Assembly (NCBI RefSeq): GCF_001856665.1
Contig: NZ_CP017781.1
Span: 2,744,001 to 2,808,000 of the forward strand
Length of the DNA: 64,000 nt
DNA from: Rhodobacter xanthinilyticus
Lineage (GTDB): Bacteria; Pseudomonadota; Alphaproteobacteria; Rhodobacterales; Rhodobacteraceae
Direction: 5' to 3'
Part shown: positions 17,870-24,540 of the stretch, piece by piece
Layout of the letters: each line of letters opens with the position of its first letter
Position numbering within the stretch: position 1 is the first letter of the stretch
Position numbers and translations under genes: made by a program
The notes under the pieces: generated by a model
Told to the model about the DNA's origin: nothing
The model's database searches: none
The model's input: the letters and a program-made list of their open reading frames with translations, nothing else

Positions 17870-19852
17870 TCAGTTTTTGCGTTTGCGCCAGATTTCCCCG
17901 TCGATCATGGCCTTGAGCTGCGCGGAAAGCGCCGCGCGGTCCTCGCCCATGTCCGACGTATCGTCGAGCTTCGATTGCTTGGCCCGTTCCCGGGCGGTCG
18001 TGGCCTGCGCGAGGCGCCAGGTCAAACCCTCGTCGGCAAGCCCCTCCAGATCCTCCATTGCCTCTTCCACCTCGGCGCGGACCGCCCGCTCCGTCGCGAG
18101 CTTGGCCAGCTCCTCGGCGAGACAGAGCCGCGCGAGCGCCCCGTCCTCGCGTTTGAGAATCGGGGGCGCAGTGCGCAGATGGGGCAGACCGAGCAGGTTT
18201 TCAAGGTCTGCGCCCGCTTCCGCCGCCAGCCGCGCGGCGATTTCGGCCGGGGCGACATGCGCCGCGGCGAGCATCACCGCGCGCAGCCGCTCGCGGTCGG
18301 GGTGGGTCAGAACCACCCGCTCGAGCTGGCTCTCGAACTCCGCGATCAGCTCCGGGTGCACCGCCAGAATCCCGAGCACCATGCTCTCGCGCAGATGCTC
18401 CGCAACCCGTTCATCGCCCGCGACAAGCAGCGTCGAGCGCGTCGTCGGCAAGGGCTGCGCGGGCGGGCGTTCGCGCCCGAAGCCCTTGGAGAAGCCGCCC
18501 GTGAAGCCGCCCGCAAACCCGTCCCGCGGCGCAAATCCGCCCTCGCGCGCGCCCCGCCGGCTGCCGCGCGTGCCGAAGAGATCCTCGCGCAGCCGCTTGA
18601 TCTCCTCGCCGTAATGCGCCCGGATCGACGGGTCCGCGATCCGCCGGATCGCCGCGCGCAGGCTCTTGTCGAGCGCGGCCTTGCGCTCCGGGCTGTCGAA
18701 ATTCCGCCCCTCGGTCTCGCGCGTCCAGAGCAGATCGACCATCGGCCGCGCCCCTGCGAGCACCCGCTCCATCGCCTCCGCACCCTCGGCCTTGATCAGC
18801 TCATCAGGGTCCTGCCCGCCCGGCAGGATCGCAAACCTGAGCCCCTTGCCCGCCTCGAGAAGCGGCAGCGCGAGGTCGATCACCCGCAGCGCCGCGCGCA
18901 TCCCCGCCGCATCGCCATCGAGCGCGATCACCGGCTCGTCATGGATGCGCCACATCAGCCGCAGCTGATCCTCCGTCACCGCGGTGCCGAGCGGCGCCAC
19001 CGCGCCGCCGAACCCCGCCTGCGCCAGCGCGATCACATCCATGTAGCCCTCGGCCACGACAAGCCGCGCGCCCTTGCCACAGGCCTCGCGCGCCGGGCCG
19101 AGGTTGTAGAGGTTGCGCCCCTTGTCAAAGAGCGGCGTCTCCGGCCCGTTGAGATATTTGGCGCGCGCATTCGGGTCCATCGCCCGCCCGCCGAGCGAGA
19201 TCGCCCGCCCGCGCCCGTCGCGGATCGGGAAGATGATCCGCCCGCGGAACCGGTCATAGGGCGCGCCGCCGTCCTCCGGGCGCGCACAAAGCCCCGCCTC
19301 GACGATCAGATCGGGCGCGATCCCCTTGGCGGTGAGCGCCTGAAAGAGCCCCTGCCGCACATCGGGCGCAAAGCCGAGCTCAAAGCGCGCCTGCGTCTCG
19401 GGGGTGAGCCGGCGCCGCGCGATATAGTCGCGCGCGACCGCGCCCGCCTGCGTGGAAAGTTGCAGGCGGTAATATTTCACCGCCTCCTCCATCACCCCGA
19501 CGAGCTCGCTGCGCCGGTCGGCGCGCTGGCTGGCCACCGGGTCGCGCGCGGGCATCACCATCCCCGCCTCGCGCGCGAGGATCTCGATCGCCTCCATGAA
19601 GCTGACGTTCTCGGTCTCGCGCACGAAGCTCACCGCATCGCCCTTCGCATGGCAGCCGAAGCAGTAATAATAGCCCTTGCGGTCATCGACGTGGAAAGAC
19701 GCCGATTTTTCCTGATGGAACGGGCATGGCGCCCACCAGTCGCCCTTGCCCTGGTTCGATTTGCGCATGTCCCATGTGACCTTGCGCCCGACCACTTGCG
19801 CGATCGAGGTGCGGGTTCGCAATTCGTCGAGGAATCCGGGCGGCAGGCTCAT
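17870..19852 (-). CDS. dnaG: DNA primase
   Basis: The protein has 660 residues from ATG 19852. It has the N-terminal zinc finger (CPFHQEKSASFHV...YYYCFGC), the TOPRIM core (ARLVVAEGYMDVIALAQAG and IALDGDAAGMRAA) and a C-terminal helicase-interacting region. A low-complexity Gly/Phe/Arg linker (GFAGGFTGGFSKGFG) joins the core to the C-domain. It makes RNA primers at the replication fork. It precedes rpoD on the same strand, with a gap that lacks a clear terminator. Confidence 0.97.
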   Translation of the reverse strand: MSLPPGFLDELRTRTSIAQVVGRKVTWDMRKSNQGKGDWWAPCPFHQEKSASFHVDDRKGYYYCFGCHAKGDAVSFVRETENVSFMEAIEILAREAGMVMPARDPVASQRADRRSELVGVMEEAVKYYRLQLSTQAGAVARDYIARRRLTPETQARFELGFAPDVRQGLFQALTAKGIAPDLIVEAGLCARPEDGGAPYDRFRGRIIFPIRDGRGRAISLGGRAMDPNARAKYLNGPETPLFDKGRNLYNLGPAREACGKGARLVVAEGYMDVIALAQAGFGGAVAPLGTAVTEDQLRLMWRIHDEPVIALDGDAAGMRAALRVIDLALPLLEAGKGLRFAILPGGQDPDELIKAEGAEAMERVLAGARPMVDLLWTRETEGRNFDSPERKAALDKSLRAAIRRIADPSIRAHYGEEIKRLREDLFGTRGSRRGAREGGFAPRDGFAGGFTGGFSKGFGRERPPAQPLPTTRSTLLVAGDERVAEHLRESMVLGILAVHPELIAEFESQLERVVLTHPDRERLRAVMLAAAHVAPAEIAARLAAEAGADLENLLGLPHLRTAPPILKREDGALARLCLAEELAKLATERAVRAEVEEAMEDLEGLADEGLTWRLAQATTARERAKQSKLDDTSDMGEDRAALSAQLKAMIDGEIWRKRKN

Positions 19853-20159
19853 GGCCCCTATATTGTCGCGATGCGCCCCGGAGTCGAGAGACCTCGCGAC
19901 ACGCGGCCGGGGCGGACGAAACGGGGGGGGCGGCCCGAATCGGCGCCCCGCGGCCACATCGGCGCCACAGAGTTCCCCGAGAGCGCCGCAAAGTCTTGTC
20001 TACAATTGAAACAATCCCGCCGCTCAAACCGCTTGCAGAAAAAATGTGGCAACAAACTTAACGATTTAGGCAGAAATCGCCCCAGTTTCGCCACATCTCC
20101 AAACGAATATTAACTCTTACGAACAGAAGCGTCAGAACCGGCGCTCAGAGGACAGTGCG
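19853..20159. other. Divergent intergenic region between dnaG and tadG-like gene
   Basis: This 307-base gap carries the start regions of both genes. CAATAT at 19857-19862 (minus strand), 17 bases after CTCGAC, would give a nearly leaderless dnaG transcript. The half nearer the tadG-like gene (19990-20120) is AT-rich compared with its surroundings. I see no RNA gene or repeat here. Confidence 0.4.
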
Positions 20160-21908
20160 ATGACGGTTAACATGCGTAAACTCTCCGATTTGACCCGAAC
20201 GGCCCCCGCAGTGCGGCGCTTCCTGCGAGAGGAAGACGGCTCGCTGTTGATCCTGAGCTTGCAAATTTTCATCATCATGATGATCACACTCGGCATCGCG
20301 ATCGACTTCGTGCGCTTCGAGGAACGCCGCGCGCTGGTGCAAAGCACGCTCGACCGCGCGGCGCTCGCCGCCGCCTCGCTCAACCAGAAGGTCGATCCCG
20401 AGACCGTCGCCAAGGATTATATCGACAAGGCCGGGCTGAGCTATCTCAACGCGCAGCCGAAAGCCACCGGCGGGCTGAACGATGAATGGCGCCGCGTCGA
20501 GATCACCGTGCAAGATACGATGCCGACGATCTTCGGGCCGATCCTGAAGATCAATTCGCTCTCGAGCGAGGTCTCGAGCGCGGCCGAGGAAAGCGTCGGC
20601 ACGGTGGAGATCTCGCTGGTGCTCGACGTGTCGGGCTCGATGAACGAGTCGGTGAGCTACACCGACCCATCCACCGGCAAAGCCGTCACCTCGACCCGGA
20701 TCGCGGTCACGCAATCGGCGGCCAACAGCTTCATCGGCCAGATGTTCGACACGATCCAGACGCCCACCGCGCCCGCCGGGCGTCTCGCGATCTCGATCGT
20801 GCCCTACAACCAGAACGTCGTGCTCGGCTCGACGCTGACCAAGGGCTACACGCTGAGCACCGATGTCAGCAACGGCAGCTATGCGAAGACCTGCATCGAC
20901 CTGCATGAGGCAGATTTCGGCACGCTCGGCATCGACGCAAATGTCACCCAGCAACGCACGATGTATGGCGACAGCGTGTTTTCCTACGATTTCAACGTCT
21001 CGCCCTGGGCGACCTGGTCGATCGAGAACTGCGTCGAGAACAGCTCGCGCGCGATCCTCGCCTATGGCAACAACGAGACCGTTCTGAAGCAGAAGATCAC
21101 CGACCTCGTCGCCTCGGGCGACACCGCCATCGACTTCGGCGCGAAATGGGGGATGGCGCTGCTCGACCCGCTCGCGGCCCCCGCGATCACCAAGCTGATC
21201 GCCTCGAAGGACGTGAGCGGCGACCTCACCGGCCACCCCTTCGCCTATACCAATGTCTCGGGCAATTCCGCCAATACCGCGATGAAGGTTCTGGTGCTGA
21301 TGACCGACGGCGAGAACACCCGCTCCTATTCGACGCGGCCCGCCTATCGCACCGGCGCCTCCGGGCTCATGACCACGAGCTCGACCGGCAAGCTCACCCT
21401 GACCACCGATTACTACGGCAACATCACCGGCTATTCGACCACCGGCCTCTATTACTACGACCCCACGCGCAATCCGCCCTACTACAGCTACAAATCGGCC
21501 AGCTGGATGGGCACCCCCTCCTCAAAACTCTACAACATTACCTATGACACGCTGTGGAAAACCCAGAAGCTCTCGCTGCACTGGGTGGCCGACAAGGTTC
21601 TGTCGCGCCCCTATGGCACCTCGGCCGCGATCAAGAAGGCGACCTATGACAAGATGGCGCTGCGCTCGACCTTCTCCGACAAGGACGCCAACTTGCTGAA
21701 ACTGTGCAAGGCGGCCAAGGCCAAGGGCGTCAAGGTCTTCACCATCGCGATCGACGTCGAGGATACCAGCAACGGCGCGAAAGTGCTCAAGGCCTGCGCC
21801 GAAGAGGGCACCGGCTCGGGCAAATATTACAAGACCTCCTCGGGTCAGCTGAGCACGACCTTCGCCTCGATCGCCAAGAAGATCACCGCGCTGCGGCTGG
21901 TGGAGTAA
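20160..21908 (+). CDS. tadG: TadG-like pilus-assembly protein with von Willebrand A domain
   Basis: The protein has 582 residues. A hydrophobic Tad segment (LLILSLQIFIIMMITLGIAI) near residues 28-50 is followed by a TadG body. A vWA domain starts ISLVLDVSGSMNES, the MIDAS metal site, near residue 155. An insertion rich in Tyr, Ser and Thr (GLYYYDPTRNPPYYSY) lies before the C-terminal KVFTIAIDVEDTSNG strand. TadG is a minor component of tight-adherence Flp pili. It heads a run with two TadE-like genes. The tad secretion ATPase genes are not in this window. Confidence 0.88.
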   Translation: MTVNMRKLSDLTRTAPAVRRFLREEDGSLLILSLQIFIIMMITLGIAIDFVRFEERRALVQSTLDRAALAAASLNQKVDPETVAKDYIDKAGLSYLNAQPKATGGLNDEWRRVEITVQDTMPTIFGPILKINSLSSEVSSAAEESVGTVEISLVLDVSGSMNESVSYTDPSTGKAVTSTRIAVTQSAANSFIGQMFDTIQTPTAPAGRLAISIVPYNQNVVLGSTLTKGYTLSTDVSNGSYAKTCIDLHEADFGTLGIDANVTQQRTMYGDSVFSYDFNVSPWATWSIENCVENSSRAILAYGNNETVLKQKITDLVASGDTAIDFGAKWGMALLDPLAAPAITKLIASKDVSGDLTGHPFAYTNVSGNSANTAMKVLVLMTDGENTRSYSTRPAYRTGASGLMTTSSTGKLTLTTDYYGNITGYSTTGLYYYDPTRNPPYYSYKSASWMGTPSSKLYNITYDTLWKTQKLSLHWVADKVLSRPYGTSAAIKKATYDKMALRSTFSDKDANLLKLCKAAKAKGVKVFTIAIDVEDTSNGAKVLKACAEEGTGSGKYYKTSSGQLSTTFASIAKKITALRLVE

Positions 21909-21912
21909 ACCG

Positions 21913-22515
21913 ATGCCCGCCCGCCCGCAAACCCGCCCCGCCGCCCCGCGCGCACCGCTGCGCGCCCGGCTTGGCGCGTGGGCGCGCGCCTGGCTCGGCT
22001 GCGAAAGCGGCGCCGCCACCATCCCGGCGGTGATCTTCCTGCCGACCTTCATCATGTTCATGATCTCGGCGGTCGATCTGAGCCTGCTGATGCTGCGCCA
22101 GATCGTGCTCGACCGCGCCATCGATGTCGCCACCCGCGACATCCGCCTCGGCGCTGCCGATATCTCGAGCCATGCCGCGCTGAAAGCCTCGATCTGCGAC
22201 GGGCTGGGCCTGTTTGACGATTGCGCCAACAACGTCACCGTCGAGCTCTTCGAGATCGATGACGGCACCTGGACCTCCGACGCGGGGGCGGTGACCTGCA
22301 CCGACAAGGATCTGCCCGACCCGGAGGTCACCTTGCAGACCGGCGCGGTCAACCAGATGGTTCTGATGCGGGTGTGCATGAAGGTCTCGCCGATGGTCGC
22401 CGCCGATCCGCTCGCGCTCGCGCTGGTGACCTCGGCCGACGGCAAATATGCGCTGATCTCGAGCACCGTCTTCGTCAACGAACCGCAAGCCGCGCAAACC
22501 GGCGCGGGCAGCTGA
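21913..22515 (+). CDS. tadE: TadE-like minor pseudopilin
   Basis: The protein has 200 residues. A basic, Arg/Pro-rich leader (about 28 residues) precedes GCESGAATIPAVIFLPTFIM, the TadE signature of a short charged stretch followed by one membrane segment. The mature part has several cysteines (ICDGLGLFDDC, VTCTD, VCMKV). It starts four bases after the tadG stop, so it is in the same operon. Confidence 0.82.
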   Translation: MPARPQTRPAAPRAPLRARLGAWARAWLGCESGAATIPAVIFLPTFIMFMISAVDLSLLMLRQIVLDRAIDVATRDIRLGAADISSHAALKASICDGLGLFDDCANNVTVELFEIDDGTWTSDAGAVTCTDKDLPDPEVTLQTGAVNQMVLMRVCMKVSPMVAADPLALALVTSADGKYALISSTVFVNEPQAAQTGAGS

Positions 22516-22525
22516 GGAGGCCCCG

Positions 22526-23152
22526 ATGCGCATTTTCCGCACCCTGCACCGCTTTCTCGCCGCCGAACGGGGCTCGGTCCCGATCGAGGGGCTGATCGGC
22601 GCCGCGATCCTCGCGGGCTGGTACATGATGGCCTTCGAATTCTACGAAGCCTTCCGCATGAAAATGGTCAATCAGCGCGCCGCCTATACGCTCGCCGACC
22701 TGATGTCGCGCCGCGAGGCCTCGATCGGCCCGAGCTATATCGAGGGGACCAAGGAGGTGATCGGCTATGTCGCGGGCCAAGCGGCGCAGGACCAGTCCTG
22801 GGTGCGGATCTCGGTGATCCAGTGCTTCGCCAGCGAAGACCCGGACATGACCCCGGAAGAAAAGAACGCCCCCTGCGACGGGGTCGAGAAATCCGCGCAG
22901 CTGCTGGGCTCCTACGGCACCGACGGGCAAAAACCCCTGACCCAGGCGATGCTCGAGACCGTCGCCGACCGGATCCCGATCATGGCCGTCGCCGATACCG
23001 CGGTGATCACCGAAACCTCGACCTTCTACCTGCCGGTCTTCGCCAATGCCGGCACCTTCCTCGGCCCGCTGCTCGGCGGCAAGCTGCGGTTTTCGAATTT
23101 CGTCGTGACCCGCCCGCGCGGCGTCGACAACAGCTGGGACAGCGCCTCCTGA
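22526..23152 (+). CDS. TadE-like or related pilus protein
   Basis: The protein has 208 residues with a GAGGAG site before ATG. It starts like the preceding gene: FLAAERGSVPIEGLIGAAIL leads into a membrane segment, then a periplasmic domain (QRAAYTLADLMSRREASIGP). The N-terminal pattern marks it as a third Tad-type pseudopilin-like subunit, though the exact family is less certain. It lies 10 bases after the TadE gene and ends the operon. Confidence 0.7.
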   Translation: MRIFRTLHRFLAAERGSVPIEGLIGAAILAGWYMMAFEFYEAFRMKMVNQRAAYTLADLMSRREASIGPSYIEGTKEVIGYVAGQAAQDQSWVRISVIQCFASEDPDMTPEEKNAPCDGVEKSAQLLGSYGTDGQKPLTQAMLETVADRIPIMAVADTAVITETSTFYLPVFANAGTFLGPLLGGKLRFSNFVVTRPRGVDNSWDSAS

Positions 23153-23271
23153 GCCGCCCCCTGAGCCGCCTCTGTGCGCCCATGCTCAGCCCCCTGTGAG
23201 CCAAAAGCCCTAGGGCGCGCGCCCCGCCTCGCCTACCTTGGGGGCAACCGATCCCAGCCCCGAGGTGCCCC

Positions 23272-24183
23272 ATGTCGATCCGCCCCGTTCTCGAAACCCG
23301 CCGCGCCCGCCCGACGATGGAGGGCGCCGGCGTGCGCCTGCACCGCGCCTTCGGCTTCACCGACCCGAGCGAATGTGACCCGTTCCTGATGTTCGATGAT
23401 TTCCGCGGCGAGCGCCCCGCCGATTATCAGGCGGGCTTCCCCTGGCACCCCCACCGCGGCATCGAAACCATCACCTATGTCCTCGCGGGCTCGGTCGAAC
23501 ATGGCGACAGCCTCGGCAACGCCGGAACCCTCGGCGCGGGCGATATCCAGTGGATGACCGCCGGCTCAGGCATCTTGCACCAGGAAATGCCCTCGGGCGA
23601 TGCGCAGGGACGGATGCACGGCTTCCAGCTCTGGGCGAACCTGCCGCGCGATCTGAAGATGACCGCGCCGCGCTACCAGGACATCAAGGGCGCCGATATC
23701 CCCGAGGTGATCGACGATGACGGCACCCGCGTGAAGGTCATCACCGGCACCTTCTGGGGCGCGCGCGGCCCCGTCGACGGCATCGCCGCCGACCCGCAAT
23801 ATCTCGACATCTTCGTCCCAGCCGGCGTGAAAAAGCGTTTCAAGATCGATACCTACCGCCGCGCCTTCGCCTATGTCTTCGACGGCGACGGCTTCTTCAC
23901 CGATGCCTCCGCGCCCCAGGGCGTGCTGCTCGAGAAAGAGGTGATGGGCCAGGAGGTCAATATCCGCGACCTCTCGGGCAACCGCACGCTGGTGCGCTTC
24001 GGCTCGGGCGATGAGGTCACCGTGCAGGCCGGCGAGCGCGGCCTGCGCTTCCTGCTGATCTCCGGCGCACCGATCGAGGAACCCGTCGCCTGGCACGGCC
24101 CGATCGTGATGAACACCGAGGCCGAACTCCACCAGGCCTTCCGCGACCTGCGCAACGGCACCTTCATCAAGCCACAACACTGA
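23272..24183 (+). CDS. Pirin family protein
   Basis: The protein has 303 residues, two cupin domains. Metal-binding histidines are visible in GFPWHPHRGIETITYVLAG and HQEMPSGDAQGRMHGFQLW, the standard pirin iron site. Some bacterial pirins are quercetin dioxygenases; others act as redox sensors. No operon partner. A family B palindromic repeat follows the stop. Confidence 0.95.
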   Translation: MSIRPVLETRRARPTMEGAGVRLHRAFGFTDPSECDPFLMFDDFRGERPADYQAGFPWHPHRGIETITYVLAGSVEHGDSLGNAGTLGAGDIQWMTAGSGILHQEMPSGDAQGRMHGFQLWANLPRDLKMTAPRYQDIKGADIPEVIDDDGTRVKVITGTFWGARGPVDGIAADPQYLDIFVPAGVKKRFKIDTYRRAFAYVFDGDGFFTDASAPQGVLLEKEVMGQEVNIRDLSGNRTLVRFGSGDEVTVQAGERGLRFLLISGAPIEEPVAWHGPIVMNTEAELHQAFRDLRNGTFIKPQH

Positions 24184-24197
24184 TCCCGACGGGCGCA

Positions 24198-24347
24198 GGG
24201 GGGCCGTCTGCCCCCCTCTGCCTGCGGCATTCACCCCCCGAGGATATTTTCCCATCGTTGAAAAGCAGCCTCCCCCCCTCCTTCAATGATGCGAAAATAT
24301 CCCGGGGGTGAGGCCCGAAGGGCCGAGGGGGCAGCGCCCCCTGCCCC
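24198..24347. repeat. Family B palindromic repeat, full copy with GC-hairpin flanks
   Basis: Core 24231-24312: the left arm (GGATATTTTCCCATCGTTGA, 24242-24261) and right arm (TTCAATGATGCGAAAATATC, 24282-24301) face each other around a C-rich spacer. Beyond the core, CCCCCC/GGGGG tracts and a GGGGGC/GCCCCC hairpin extend the symmetry. A second full copy lies at 32188-32308. It lies in the gap before ileS. Confidence 0.8.
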
Positions 24348-24379
24348 CGCCGCTCCGCAAATCCCGCCCGATTGCGCGC

Positions 24380-24408
24380 TTGCCGCGCGCCCGCGCGCCG
24401 CCTATAAG
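24380..24408 (+). promoter_or_regulatory. Predicted ileS promoter
   Basis: TTGCCG (24380-24385), a 17-base spacer and TATAAG (24403-24408) form a good sigma-70 promoter. Initiation is predicted at 24414-24416, on the start codon of a 15-codon leader ORF, making that ORF leaderless. Confidence 0.55.
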
Positions 24409-24414
24409 GCCGCC

Positions 24415-24462
24415 ATGACGCGGCTCTTGCATATCCATCGAATTAGCGGCCCGGCGCTCTGA
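24415..24462 (+). CDS. Putative leader peptide upstream of ileS
   Basis: A 15-codon ORF encodes MTRLLHIHRISGPAL with TGA at 24460. It starts where the predicted transcript starts and carries two isoleucine codons (ATC, ATT) in the second third. Its last codons lie inside the first of two competing hairpins, the layout of a ribosome-controlled attenuator. The peptide is too short to test by homology, so this is an inference. Confidence 0.4.
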   Translation: MTRLLHIHRISGPAL

Positions 24463-24520
24463 CGCGTCAGGGTAGCCGGGACATGTGCAAAGCCTCGGGC
24501 GCGGGCCGCGCGCCCTTCCT
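24446..24520 (+). promoter_or_regulatory. Putative attenuator in the ileS leader
   Basis: Three pairings compete. Hairpin 1 pairs CCCGGC (24450-24455) with GCCGGG (24475-24480) around the palindrome CTGACGCGTCAG. Hairpin 2 pairs GGGCGCG (24497-24503) with CGCGCCC (24509-24515) and is followed by TTCCTT. Alternatively GCGGCCCG (24446-24453) pairs perfectly with CGGGCCGC (24502-24509), which excludes both. High GC makes chance pairing easy, so this is a hypothesis. Confidence 0.4.
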
Positions 24521-24540
24521 TCGATCAAGGATCTCCCCAG

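Noticed and set aside
24415-24540. T-box riboswitch before ileS
   Set aside because: No T-box sequence or specifier stem is present, and T-boxes are not expected in alphaproteobacteria.
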